Positions 44,387 through 56,840 of a stretch of 64,000 nucleotides of DNA are shown here, in pieces. The DNA lies in assembly GCA_039621445.1 (NCBI GenBank), contig CP154956.1:61440362-61504361 (forward strand), given 5' to 3'. The stretch comes from Euglena gracilis. Taxonomy: Eukaryota; Euglenida; Euglenophyceae; Euglenales. Within the stretch, counting starts at the first letter, position 1. Every line of letters begins with the position of its first letter. The notes beneath the pieces are model-generated. The model saw only the letters and a list, made by a program, of their open reading frames with translations. It had not been told where the DNA came from and did no database searches. The position numbers and the translations under genes were made by a program.

Positions 44387-44791
44387 GTGGCTTGTGTGAT
44401 GCCTTGTGTCCCCCTGGGGCAGGCACTGGGCCACAAACACGCCCCCCCCCCCCCGGGGCGTGCCCGCTTTGGGCAGGCACCCCAAAGTGCAAAGCCCCCC
44501 CTCCCCCAGGGTTGGTAATAAAGAAGCATGGAAGACGTACAGCGCTCGAGCTCGTGCATTCCGATGTTCTAAATGCCAATTAATTCATTACACATCCATT
44601 TTGTATGAACGACCTTAGCTCGGGGGTGGTTCTTAAGGATGCTTGCAAGGTCATCAAGGGTGCTCATGAGCATCTTCCTATGGAACATCCTCGAGGCATA
44701 CCCTGCCTTTGGCCTTCCAAGTGGCTTCTGGTACATGGTGAGCCCTGCCTCTGGCAACGATACCTTCCGAACTCTCCCCTGAACAGCATTT

Positions 44792-44936
<145 letters not shown>

Positions 44937-47571
44937 CGTGTGTGTGTATGTGGGTGTGCATACGTGCATGCAATTTCACTCCACAGGATTCAAAAGAGAT
45001 AATTAGCATTACGAAAGGGTCGTGTGTGACCATAGAAAAGCCAGTTTGAAGGGACAGAGAAAAAGCACATCAGAGATCCGTAGCAGGCTTTTGGTCAAGG
45101 GGCAGTCGCCATTCCCCTTCGTTGATATTGAGCTCAGTGTTGTCGCCGTCGCCGGTAGCACAGGGTTCAGCGAATGGATTTGGTGCGTCCCACAGAGTCC
45201 ATCGGCCACCTCAAAGTCGGAAGAGACGGAGGTCACGTCCTCGCTCGCGTGCTTCGGGCACTCACATGGACATGGAATTCCAGGAATCACCAGGATTTTC
45301 AATTGGGATTTTGGTGTTGTTCCGTCACCTGGACGAGCTCAGACATTATTTTCAACGAATTTCCCCCAAAATTTTAAACCAATTAAGGCTTTTTTACAGT
45401 TTTTTCAGGCACCATTTTGAAGGCATCGAGCCAACATCACTATGCTAAAAAAATTATTTGGGTGGATGTACAATGTTCTAGCGATTTCAGAAATTATTTT
45501 TATTTTCTCGGGTTTTTTATATTTGTAGAGTTTTAGGCATTTAAGGAATGTAAGGCGCAAAAAAATCAATCGCATTTCAAAAAGTTTTAATTCTTTCTGT
45601 GCCTTAAAATATAACACCTGGACGAGCTGAGGTATGGAGTGTTTGCAGATCTTGTGGTCCAGAGTAATGTTCCATTTTGGAGGGGATGGAAACAGTCGGT
45701 TCCAACCCCATCAGGGGCTCGCAAAATGCCTGTTTTTCAGCACCAAGGGACCACTAGCATTTTTGAAAGGCTCACAGGAAGAGGAGCATTTCGGGATTGG
45801 AGCGAGCCTGTGAGATGTTTCCTCCGGAGAATTTCTTTAGTCTGACCCCACCCTGCTGGTCCAGCCAGCCAGCACCTTTTTTCAACTCAGAACCTCCCAG
45901 CCGGGCTGTGTAACCCCCCTCCCCCGGGTCGAGCGGGAATAAAGTTTTCGCAGCCCGGTGAAGCTCGGTTGCACTGAAAAAAATATTTTAGCGCGAAGCG
46001 CCGAACAATTTAAAAAAAAATGGTCAAAAATGGCCGAAAATGGCCATTTGGGACTTTTTTGGGGATTTTCAAGAATTTGGCTGAAAAAATGCATCCCTGC
46101 TGGATTTGGGCGTTTTTGCCTGATTTTTGGGTCCCGGCCGGATCCAGCCCAGCAGCCGGTTTCGAATCACCTCCCCTGGACCCCACCCCCTAGGGGGGGG
46201 GGGGGGTCCAGCCACACCTTTTTTCCAGCCAGCATCTTTTTCCAGCCGGCCGTGTGGACCCCCCCAGGGCATACATCTCTCTAAGGTTTTGCGAACCCCC
46301 CCGGGGAGGTGCTGCTAGCCCAGCCAGCCAGCCCATTTTTTGAAAAACGCGCCGAAATTTTTTGAAAAACTGTGTTCAAAAGTGGCCAAAAATGGGGTTT
46401 GGGGGGCGTTTGGGGCATTTTTGGGGGGTTTCAGATGCATCATTTTTTCAAAACTGTGTTCTGCAGGTCATTTTTGGGCATTTTTCCGATTCCAGTCCAG
46501 CTCGCCCCGGTTCGGGTCCAGCCGGGGTCCAGCCCCCCCCAGGGGGGGGGGGGCGGGCTAGCCAGCCCAAATTTCTAGCCCTAGCCCAGCAACCCCCCCC
46601 CCGGGGTCCTTAAAGAGATGTATGCCCCGGGGGGTTCCTTAAGAAATTCCCTCGTTTCCTCCATCGCCCATTGTGCACACTCCCCATTTGGAAAGGAAAC
46701 GCATTCTTCATTTTTTTGAAGGATATCAACCCTCTCAGTGGCAGCGGTTCACAGTGTGGTTGGGTGGAGTTGATGAGGGTGGGGGTTGTAGCACGTCAAG
46801 ACCGTGTTGATGAATCCTCAAAATGATTCAAAATATCTCCCTCTGGCATTATTTTTGGTAAGTTATGTGGCGGATGTGGAAAGTTTAGGTTTTGCGGCCA
46901 CACAAGCAGATTTTTACTGCCTGCTCTCGTGCTTCTTCAACAGAGTTAACCCCCCCCAATAAAAGCAACTGGTTGTTTATATTTGGGTTTCCGAAAATGG
47001 ACTTCAGGGGTTGTTGATATCTGGGGGTTGCTTATATTTGGAGTTCGCGTTTTTTGCCGTTTTCATGCCATTTTTATGAAAATTCCTCCATATTGCCCAG
47101 TTGTGGGTTGCGTATATTTAAGGTTTGCTCATATTTGGGTGTTGTCCGAAAATCGCAGATCCAGGGAATTTTCAACGTAACCCCCCCCAAAATAAAACCG
47201 GGGGTCCATTTCATGGGTCGGTTGCTGGAAAGCCCGAGGGGGGGGTCTTATTCATGTGGGGTGTCCATATTATGGATTTTTGCTGGAAAAATTTTCCACA
47301 CCCCAAAATGTCCAAAAATGTCCCCCAAAATACCAATTCTCGAAAAATTTGGCGCTTCGCGCCAGACAAATTGGAGAAAATATGCTGAATTGTGTGAAAA
47401 CTGACCGAAATGGCAGATTTACCCCCCCAAAATGTCCCATTTTTCAAAAATCCGGTGATTCGCGCGGGCAGGGGGGGTCTTATTTATGGGGGGGTCCATT
47501 TCATGGATTTTTGCTCAGACCGGCCAGGGGGGGTCTTATTTTGGGGGGGGGTCCATTTTATGGGGGGGTCG

Positions 47572-49052
47572 CTGAGCTCTTATCCCTTTATGGGTAAGAG
47601 CGAAGCTTACCACTGGGGGAAAACCCCCCCCCGAACCCCCCCCTCCCCCCCCCTCGGGGCCACCTCGGGAACCGGCGGATTATCACCATGATCCCGGCCC
47701 CGTTCCCGAAATTTTTTTTTTCAGTCGCGAGCGACTGGATTCCTAGTTTCCGAATCACCTGGGTTTGACCCCCAACTCCCCGCCAGGCCCGAGTTATTCA
47801 CGCGCGAAGGGGTCCAAACTGGGTAGGATTGGCCAACCCCCCTTTTTAAGCCCCCCCCCCCTTGGACTCTGCCATTTCGGCCAAAAAATGTCAATTTTCA
47901 AAATATCTCCAAAATGATGCAAAATCAAAGGAAATGTCCGGAGACCTAAATTGAAGCCCTTGGAACGCTCTATCTACTGGGACTTTGGTTTCCCTGCAGC
48001 TCACCGCCTAGCCCGAGATACGGCCGTTTTTCAGCCAATTTAGGCCATTTTGTACACTTTTCCCTCTGTCCGTCCGACTTAGCCGTTTTCGAAAACGCCA
48101 AAAAAGTCGAAAAAAATCGAAAAAAAAATTTTTGCCCAAAACGATGTTTTTTGGCCTCCCGACCCGGAAAAACTGTTTTTGAGCCGAAAACGAGCGTTTT
48201 TCGACCCGCCAGCGCCCCGTTTTGGGCCAAAACCCATTCATTTTGGGTCAAAACCGGGTCAAAAAAGTCGAAAAAATCGAAAATGACCGTTTTTCAACCC
48301 CCTCCCAAGCCCAGGCCGGGCCGCGGGGCCGCCGGGCCGGCCGGGCCGCCAGCCGGGCCGCCGGCCACGGCCGTGCCGCCTTGCTGGCCGGCCGGCCCCG
48401 GGCCGCTGGCCGGGCCGCCGGGCCGCTGGCCGGGCCGCCGGGCGCCAGCGCCGGCGCCGGCTGCCGGCCGGGCCCCGGGCCACCGCCGGGCCGCCGGGCC
48501 GCTGGCCGGCCCGCCGGCCGCTTGCCGGCCGCCGGCCGCAGGCCGCGGGCCGCCGGCCGGTCGCCGGGCTGCCGCCGGCGCGCGGCCGCTGGCCGGGCCC
48601 GGCCGCTGGCCGGCGCCGGGCCGCCCGGCCGCCGGGTGTGGGGGCCCGGGGTGGGGGGGGCGGGGGGGGCGGGTGGGGGAAGCGGCCCTGGTGGTGGGGT
48701 GTGTGCCACTGTTGGGGGGGGGGGGTTTTCTTTCTCTTTTTTTTTTTTTGTTTTGGTTTTTTGTTTTTTGTGTTCTTTTTTGTTTTTGTTTTTGTCTTTC
48801 TTTTCCTTTTTTGCTTATCTTTTTTTTGTGTATTCTTTCTTTTTTTGGGTTTGCTCCGTTTTTTTATTTTTTTGTTGTTCCTCCTTCCTTTCCCGCCTTC
48901 CCTTCCTCCGCCGGGCCGCCTGGCCGCCGGGCCGCCGGCCGGGCCGGGCCGCCGGGCCGCCGGGCCGCTGGCCGGGCCGCCGGGCTGCCGGCCGGGCCGC
49001 CGGGCCGGAGTCAATGAAGGGGTGGGGGCGCGCTTATAAAGAGCTCAGCACT
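47572..49052. mobile_element. nested element with GCTGAGCTCTT ends
   Basis: Left GCTGAGCTCTTATCCC and right ATAAAGAGCTCAGC are inverted repeats. It contains a segment (about 47980-48260) homologous, in inverted orientation, to 59700-59940, then a GCCGGGCCGCC minisatellite and a T-rich tract. It has long GC-rich open frames in several phases but they are repeat artefacts. Confidence 0.6.
48310..48640. repeat. GCCGGGCC minisatellite
   Basis: Irregular tandem GGCCGCCGGGCC/GCTGGCC words, repeated again at about 48910-49005 after a 170-bp T-rich tract. Almost pure G+C and strongly self-complementary. Confidence 0.9.
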
Positions 49053-50796
49053 ATTCAAAACCTGGTCTTATTTTGGGGGGGGGTTACAGGTATCTGTTGA
49101 TCTGATGGAGACCAGTCCAGTCCAGTCCAGAACCAAGAATTTCCCAGTCTGTCGAAGTTGAGGTGGGAAAGTTGAGGTAGGTTGGGGCTTAATAATCTGC
49201 AATTCTGGCTGTTCTGAACACACCTGGGGGGGTAGGGGGTTTTGGCCAAGGACATTTAGTGTCCCCTGTGGCTTGGTGTGGTTCCCATTCGAAGTATTGT
49301 GGCCACCAAGAAAAAAAAGTTGTGGCTCACCAATTTTGTGAACCCCAATAAATGGATGTCTGGTGTGCCTTCACCTGGTCGAGCTGCCTGAACGTTCTAT
49401 CGCGACCCTCCAGCTTTGGGAGAAACTGACCTGACCAGCTACGCACTGGAAAGCAGTTGGGAGGGATTTCGAGGAAGGCTCAGCCCTGGGAACCAGCTCG
49501 CAGGCAAAATTGTGGGGCATGGATGTCCCTCCCGAGGGGTGCGCTCCAATATCCAGCTTCGACGCCACCGGGCTGGAACGCTGCCTCAGTATGGGTACGC
49601 CCCCCTCCTCAGTCGCTTGAGATGCTTTGAACGAGACTTGGCCATTTTGATTCTGAAAATCGTGCACACCCCAAAGCATACCAACCAATGCCCAAAATGC
49701 CCAAGATGCCCAAGTGTGGCCACCACAAAAAATGAGCTCCACCTCCCCTTGCATCAAGCTTTCGGCAGCGCACTGCTTTCAAAATGGCTTTATTTCAAAA
49801 TGCTCCTTCAGTTGTGCAGTTCATATAATCCCAGTGACTCTTTGTTCACAAACCAGTCTTTGGTTTTTCAGACCCCAAATTCTCCAACTGGACAGTGGTA
49901 GGGTGAGATTCTCCGAAAAGTGCGATTTGGAGTACTTTTTTTTGTCAAAATTGGTGGAAATATGCCTCCAAGTAGCAGACTCCCCAATGGTGGTTCAAAG
50001 AGTTGTTGAAGAATAATGGGAATTTTTTGAGATTGTTGAAGCCCCAACAAATAGATAAAAGAAATTTCTGCTGAAAGCCAAGGCCAGAAATTGTATTTAA
50101 TCTCAAAAAAATCGATTTAATCAAGCGGAAACCGAAGGATTTTTTTGGGATCTTTTCATTATTCATTATTCATTATTCATTATTCAATGCATTATTTTAC
50201 ATCTTTTTTTGGAATTCTATTAAAACATGATTTTCCCAACCATTTCGCTGCATTTTTAACAGTGAATTTGACGAAATTTGTCCGAAAGAAATACACAAAG
50301 TTTTAGAAGAAAAAAAAACAACAAAACCGCATCAGAAAGAAAATGAACAGCATTACCTTATTATTTCTAAAATTGCCAGGTGTCCAGGAAATATTCTTTT
50401 TTTACCAAACAAGCAGTATGAAAACCCTTGCGACTGTGTTGAATCATCAAAGCACATCATGAGATTTACCACAAGCTTATCAGAACCAGACCATAGCTTT
50501 TATCATTATTGTTGCTGGTTGCTGCTGCTGCTTCTGTAGTCGTTGTAATAAAATGTCAGCAGACAGCCCGGGGTAAGTGCTACCCAGGTTATTTCTGAGG
50601 ATATGGGGATAAAAAAGATAAAACACGGGGATAAATAAAAGATACAAGGCTCCCTCTGAATGGTTTGTGTTCAGGCTAAGGTTTGGTTTATGGAGGTTAG
50701 TATTGTTGGGAATCCCTAAAATCATAATTAAAGTCCCAAATGATAATTTCTATCCCAAATCAAATTGACCACCCCGGTCCCATTTGTCGTTCCCAG

Positions 50797-53700
50797 GTTC
50801 CTCCACGTACACCGGTGGCGAAATTCGCCTGGAGATCACCAAGGAGATTTCAGAAGTGGTCACTGATGAGTTAAGGTATGCCAGCGCCATATATCAGCAT
50901 CGGTTGAGTGAGTACTTGAAAATGACAGGGAACTCCCGAGGAGGGGTCTGCATTCTAAAAAGCTACTTTGTCATCATTACCCGATGTTTCCCTGGCGGGT
51001 TTTCAGATGTGATTGATTGAATTTACATCTCGTTTGGTTGGTCAGCTGGGGGGGGAGTTATAAGTCAATGAATGAATGGTTGGTGAAATCCGACCGCCCA
51101 AAATGACCGAAAACCCCCAAATGGGCAAATTCTGGCAAAATTTGTCAAAAATAGCATTTTTTAATGATGGTCGGCCAGATAGAAATTGCCAACGATCAGT
51201 TTTTGGGCGTTTTGCGGCCGAAAAAATCGTCCCCGTCGTCTTTCATTTTTCCTCCCAGGGGGGGGTATAAGTCAAGGTTTGGTTGCTGGGCCCAAGGGGG
51301 GGGGTTATAAGTGGGGGGGGGGTACAAGTGGGGGGTTTGGTAAAAAACCACCAGGATTTCTGCAAGCTTTTGATGATCTTCGTGGAAGCATTTTGCTTGT
51401 GCATGCTTATTTATTTGTTCAATTGGATCTACAGCCACCTATTATCTCTTTCTTCCAATCCCAATCTACTGGTCAATTTCGGCACAAAGGAAATTGGTTT
51501 GGTCCAAAGGCAGTCAAAATCACTTAAAAAGAAGGCAGCAAAATTTCCATTCATTTTAAGCACGTTGCCCAAATTGCATGTTTCCAGGTGATGAACCATC
51601 ACTCAGGATATATATGCAGTCGTCCGTGGATTTGATTTTGGGTAAACTCCAAAATAATTGGTTATTGGGGTTAATGGAGCCACCATTTGCCTTTTACCCC
51701 TCCAGTTGGGCACTTTTTCCCGTGCCGTCAAGAACCTGTAAACAAAGACCGGTAACCAAAAAGGGTGGTGCGAGGTATTCAAACCGTCTTTTTTGCTCCG
51801 CCCTCTTGGGCACTGCCAGGGGTAAGGGCTCCTCTGCCCAAAAATAATGGAGCGTTTTGTATTTGCATTTATTTGCATTTCATTTTCGTTGTTTGCACGC
51901 TCCTGGACTGTCCAGTGATTCATTGATCCGCCATTTTATCCGCCCCCCATTTTGTCAGAAACAATTTTCTCCCTGTCCACACCCCGTGCCAGCCTTGCAA
52001 TGGGACGGAAGCGTTCCCTGTCCGCAGTCCCAGCGCCAACCTGTCCACGATCCTGGAGGCTGACACGGAGCCAGAGGCACTTGGTGCGCTGCAGTGCGAG
52101 GTCCAGCGGTGGGTTCAGGCGTTCATTTCTTGCAGGCGCCAAGGTGGCATTTTGTGGGTGTCCTCCCACCCGTCCTCCTCGACCGGAGGGGGCAACCCCC
52201 CCCCCCACCTGCCTTGACCCTGGCACCCCAAAAAGTTCCTTAGGCCCAACTTCAGTATGAATCACACCAAATGCATGCCTGGGCGGGGCGCCGCAGACCG
52301 GCACCGCTACGAGCCGCTGCTGCGGCGGCTGACCCCGGCGCAGGCGGAGGACGCCGTCGCCCTCGGCCTGGGCAGCGGCCAACACCTCATGGGGTTCCTG
52401 GCCGCCCTCTTCCCCCCGGAGGGTGTGCCACCCACCCCACCCTCCCGTTGCCCTTCGTCTGAGCTTTAAACCTCCATTCTGCACCCGCGCATCGGGCGTC
52501 TCCTTGTGCAAACCTCAGCTCAGGTACAATTACACTCCAACACCAGCTGGGGGTGGGGCTGGCCAGCAAGATTCCTATTTGGCCAGCGAGTTTCTATTGA
52601 CACTCATATCAGGGGTTTTCTAAGCCGGAGGGGACCAACCCCCAGGGAGGGGTCCAGCCAGCCAGCACCCCTTTTCCAGCCAGCACCCCCCCATGAAGTT
52701 TGGGCCAGCCCGGCGAAGCCAGGCTGGACCGAAAAAATTTTCGGCACAAAGCGCCGCGAATTTTCGGGAAATGGTTTCAGAAATGGCCAAAAATGGCAGT
52801 TTTGGGTCGTTTTTGGCTTTTCACCCCAAACTTTGCTTGAGAATTCCAACCCAGCTGGATTTGGGCTTTTTCGGGCATTTGTTGGGTTCCCGCCGGGTCC
52901 AGCTCCCAGCCAGCCGGACCTCCCCCCGGACCCCCCCCCCCACCCTCAGAGGGTGGGGGGTCTTTTTCCAGCCGCCCCACAAGACCCCCCGGGGGTCCTC
53001 AAGAAAGCACCTGGCCCACACAAATATATCTGCGGCACACACATTTGATGTTCCGCCACCCCTTCTCCTCGTCGCCTCACCCCGCAGAGGCCCCCCTGGC
53101 CCGCTTCCGGCGTCTCCTACCGCGGGGGCGCTTCGGGGTGCTGGACGCCGCGGTGCAAGACGTGCTGCAGCACCCAATGGCCGCCGCCGCCGCCGCAGTT
53201 CGGGACCAGGGCGCTGCTTAAGAGAATTTGACCCCACCCCGGGGGGGGGGGGGGCATCCATCCAGCCAGCGGCCTTTTTCCAGCCCCAGACCCCTGCCCA
53301 CCCCATCAACAAGATTTAGTTATTTCCAGCCGCCCAAACAAAGGGCGGCTGGACAGTGACTGGTTCTCCCTTCCAGAGGTATAAAAGTGGGTCAAGAAAT
53401 GGGCGAAAAATGGGTCGGGGGAAAATGCTGCCCAGGTTATTTTGGGGTCAAGGAATCGATTTTTTTGCATGATTGGCAGTTTTTTGGACATTTTTGCAAT
53501 ATCGATTTTTTTTGCCACCCGGTTCGACCCCGGGTCGTGCCCAGCTCCCAGCCTTTTACTCCTATGGGGGGAGAGGGGGGGGTCAGCCAGCAGCTTTTTT
53601 CCAGCCAGCCCAAATTTTCCAGCTTCTGAGCTGGACCCCCCCCCCGGGGCCCTGTCTGGGATGCCTCCGGGGCGGAGGCGCTGCTGGCCGCGGCCCGGGG

Positions 53701-56093
53701 CTACCCGGACCAGTGCCAGAGGGCAGAGTGGCAGCAGCGGTACGGCTGCCCCGCAACCCAGCGGCCAGTTGGCGGTTTTTTTTGTTTGCGTGCATGTGAC
53801 CTGGTCCTGGATGATGAGGAACATGGCAAAAAGGGGGTGTTGATCATCTCTCCCAACTCCCATTTTCCCAGCAGTTTTTGTGGCTTTCAGCCTTCGTACG
53901 TTATATCATATTCAATTTTTTTCAAAAAAAGTTGAACATCTGTTTTCAAAAAGTATCCACCCAGAGATTAATTGACAAAAGTATGTCCACAGACGTTGGG
54001 GGTCCACAGACGTTGGGGGGTAGAGACCACAACCACCTGTAAGCAGCCGACCAAATGCCTCAAGTGGGTGATGGTGAGACCACGGGTGATTGTTTTGCTA
54101 TTTTTCATCCTCCTGTTCTCCGAAACTATTACTCTGGGATGCGGTTTGCACACGATGTGGAGGTCCTTCTGCTCTGAAACGCCCTCCAGAGCCTCCCAGG
54201 ATACCTCCTGCCTTGACACCAATCTTGCATTGGATCAGCATTGTGCATTGTGCTGCGGTGTGGATGTGTGGGGGGGGGGGATGACTGGGTTGGTGGGTGG
54301 ATTGGTGTGGGTGTGGGGGGGGGGGGGGGTGTTCTCACGCATGTGACCCCCGTGCTCGCATGTTTTGTGTTTTCTTTGTTGTTTCACAAAGCGGATGTGA
54401 CCTGCTGGCACACTTCTGCGCATTTTCGACGGCGGCTGCCTCCGGCTGCTCAAAGTGCCCCACAGCCCGGAGGCCGCCGAACACGAGCTGGCGGTGTGGG
54501 CCGCCCTCGACGTCCGGCCCGGCGACCCGCTTGTGCCGTTGCTGCGGGCGGTGCCGTTCACCACCCTGGCCGGGGAGGAGGTATGTGGCTTTGTGGCCGC
54601 GGCCCCTCCGACCGTCTGCACCACCTCACTGGAGGGGTTGCCCTCCAAGTGGTCAACATCCCTAACGTCAGGGTTCTTTGGGACTTTCTTTTTTTTTGCT
54701 GGAAACTGCAACCCAGCATGCTTTTGGCACTCTCTCTTCGTTTTGACGCTTTGGTCCAGCCTGGCCGCAACTGGACCCCCCTGACTCCCAACTCCCATTT
54801 CCCAGGTTCCAGGGGAGTGCCTTTCCTGGCGCACAAGGATGCCCTGGGCGGTTGGTTGGGGCTTGGCTTGGAGGGTGATGGCCCCCACCGACGGGGTGGC
54901 CGCGCAGGGGATGCCGCTGTACTGCTGCGGCCAGGGGTTCACTTCCGCCCAACGCTCCCGCCTTTGGGGGATCCCACCGGCGGATGGGTGGGTTGGGGCT
55001 GGGACGCCCTCCCGCGGGAACTGGGCTGCAGCTCAGAGTCCGTAGCCGGAGGCTATGCCGGCTGGGAAAAGGTTTGTTGGCCCATTTTTGGTTAATTGGG
55101 GCTGGGTTTGGGCTTGGGCGGGGGTCCCCTCCCGGGGGTGCTGAGTGAGTGAATCGCTGACTGCGATGGGTCTTTCCTGGACAAGAACCGCCCGCGGCAC
55201 CGGTGGCTGGACAACCTGGCCCACCGCATGCTGGCCGCCCTGCGGCTCATGCACGACGCCGGGTGGTGCCACTGCGATGTGCCCTGGGTTCCCCAAACCC
55301 AGTGCCCAAGATGAAACTCCAGTGTATCTGTCAGATCCTGCTGTGTCCAGCTCTCCCCAGCCTCCGAAAGTTCATCAGAAAATGAGGTAACTTGCCCAGC
55401 AGCAGCCCAATCATATCTACCTCGTGGCTCCTGTTTTTCCAACAGGTAAGTACACCCAGAAAAGGGTGCAGTTCTGCGTGTTGTGGGGGGGAGGGTGCTA
55501 GAAAGGAATCCAACAATTTTTTTATTGAGAATCTGCAAACTCCCCAAGTTTGGGAAATGCTCGTTGGATCGCTGGGGACCACGAGCCCCGCCACCAATGG
55601 GGGGCACGCAGCGACCAAAGATCACCAACATCTTCCTCGACCACACCGGCGCTGCCTTCCTCGGCGATTTCGGCGCCGCCTCCCCAACGGGGACGCCCAT
55701 CTGCGAGTGGACCCCCGGCTACGCCCCTGCGGGCCACGACCTCGCCTCCCCGCTGTGCGACGCGTACCAACTGGCGGTGACGTGCCTCGTGCTCGGCGGC
55801 CTGCCGGGGCCAGGACGCCGCTTCAGACGGAAGGGACCCACTCCCTGGGGGGGGGGGGGCGGGGTTGACAGCATTTTCCCCCAAAATTCACAGATTTTCC
55901 AACCTCTGAGCTGGAACCCCCCAGGGTCCATTAAGCGACGCCCTGGCCGGAGCCGGAGGCCTCGCTTGCCCCCACAACGATCCGGCGGCTGCTGGCGGCG
56001 GACCCCCCGACAGAGTGGAAGCGGACACTGCTGCGGGCCATCCAAGAGGCAGAAGGAATCCCCCCAGTTTCTCCCCACAGCACTGTACACTAG
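50797..56093 (+). CDS. protein kinase with helical N-terminal region (about 10 exons, 5' end open)
   Basis: Exons joining in frame: 50797-50875, 52028-52100, 52287-52422, 53088-53203, 53660-53739. They read EIRLEITKEISEVV, ANLSTILEADTEPEALGAL, RYEPLLRRLTPAQAEDAVAL, VLDAAVQDVLQHP and ALLAAARGYPDQC, helical and of unknown family. Kinase part: F about 54417-54580 with LRLLKV (likely ATP-binding Lys) and EHELAVWAAL (likely helix-C Glu); G about 54870-54960 VMAPTDGVA, a possible hinge; H about 55185-55278 HRMLAALRLMHDAGWCHCD; I 55612-55807 ITNIFLDHTGAAFLGDFGAA, then TPGYAP and DAYQLAVTCLVLGG; J 55951-56093. The catalytic loop is HCD rather than HRD, and the best join puts six residues from Asp to Asn instead of five; the DFG is intact. 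Two introns are nonconventional (53204-53659, 55808-55950) and 52101-52286 probably is. No clear glycine loop was located. The stop at 56091 may be bypassed by a GT donor at 56066. Confidence 0.72.
52101..52286 (+). other. probable nonconventional intron
   Basis: Starts GTC-CAGCGG and ends GCCTG-GGCGG. Removal joins ALQCE to GAADRHRYEPLL in phase 0. The left end has CAGC rather than CAGG. Confidence 0.6.
52610..53013. mobile_element. CAGGGGTTTTCTAAG...AAGAAAGCACCTG element
   Basis: The ends match the element at 60210-60653. Internal CCAGCCAGCACC, GGCACAAAGCGCCGCGAATTTT and TGGCAGTTTTGGG blocks are shared with it. Flanks do not match, so it is probably older. It lies in the kinase-gene intron before 53088. 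Confidence 0.75.
53204..53659 (+). other. nonconventional intron (456 bp), element-like
   Basis: Starts GAC-CAGGGCGCTGCTTAAG and ends GGCCCTG-TCTGG. Removal gives VR|DASGAEALLAAAR in frame. Its interior is the same CCAGCCAG/poly-G/TTTTTGG material as the free elements. Flanks TTCGGGAC and TCTGGGAT are a decayed 8-bp repeat. Confidence 0.85.
55808..55950 (+). other. nonconventional intron (143 bp) with 7/8 target duplication
   Basis: Starts GGC-CAGGACGCCGCTTCAG and ends CATTAAGCGACGCCCTG-GCCGG; the ends are inverted repeats. Flanking octamers GCCGGGGC and GCCGGAGC differ at one base. Removal keeps one octamer and joins GGLP to EPEASLAPTTI in frame. Confidence 0.9.
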
Positions 56094-56403
56094 CCCAGCC
56101 CCTGACCTGTCGCCTTTGCTGGGCTGTGCACCCTAGCTGCAACGCTGCGGCCTCCGGGTTTGACATCACAGCGAGGGCTGGGCTGGGCTTTGGGTAGGGG
56201 TTTGGGCAATCTCCGGACACAAAAGCCAATGGGTTTGTGACTGGCTGTTTTTTTTTGAAAGTGGAAAGCGACCCCTTCCCTCACCCAGGAGGTGGGGGGT
56301 CGGTGAGCAAATTGGCATCGTGGTATGGTGGGGTCCCCCATTTGAGGTTGGGGGGTGGAATCCCCCACCGTCCCTCCCCATCCAGCCCCTCCCTCCCTCC
56401 CGC

Positions 56404-56840
56404 AGGACCCAAAGCCACCTCAGCCGCCACCACCCACTCCGCTGTCCCGCCATCCCTCGGCCCCTTTTTTTGCCTCCCGGTCGCCCTCTCCCTTCCGTGT
56501 CCCTCCCCTCCCCTCCCCCCTCGGCCCACTTCTCCGCCCGAAGCCGTCCGCCGGGGTGGGGGCCCGCCCCCCCCCCCCTCAGCGGGGGGGTGCGGCCCAC
56601 AGCCCCCGACCCACGCCGGCCGCCCGCCCCGGCCACCCCCTCCCCCCTCCCTCTCCCTCCGCCGTACTGTCCCCGATGTGGGTGGCCTCCGCCCGCCCCA
56701 GAAGCCTTGACTCTCCACCCCCACCCCCCCAGGCCGGAGGTGCGCCGCACTGCAACACGGGGGCGGGCTGCCGTCCACCCCCTGACCCCGATGGGCGACC
56801 GGCGCTCGGGTACCGCCGGGGCCGGCCCCACCGGCGCGTA
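56404..56840 (+). CDS. Pro-rich coding candidate, possible 3' tail of the kinase gene
   Basis: After an acceptor at 56401-56403 the frame reads DPKPPQPPPPTPLSRHPS and SRSPSPFRVPPLPSP, with GC-ending codons. A further acceptor near 56731 leads to RPEVRRTATRGRAAVHP and a stop near 56838. A GT donor at 56066 in the last kinase exon would join to 56404 in phase 0. Two other frames are also open, as expected in Pro/Arg/Ala-rich GC DNA, so the frame is not certain. Confidence 0.4.

Larger units (their letters stand above)
47181..49084. mobile_element. inverted-repeat element with CCCCAAAATAAAACC ends, carrying a nested insertion
   Basis: The left end is a C run and AAAATAAAACC. The right end is GGTCTTATTTTG and a G run followed by TTAC. 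Internal GTCTTATTTTGGGGG and TCCATTTCATGG units occur at 47210-47570. The element is far longer than its relatives because a second element lies inside it (47572-49052). Confidence 0.65.

Noticed and set aside
45009-45302. Minus-strand frame with apparently ordinary composition
   Set aside because: No splice sites, codon bias or recognisable family; isolated among repeats.
48151-49100. Frames of almost 300 residues rich in Gly, Pro, Ala and Arg on both strands
   Set aside because: They arise from the GCCGGGCC minisatellite, are open in several phases on both strands and lie inside a nested repeat.
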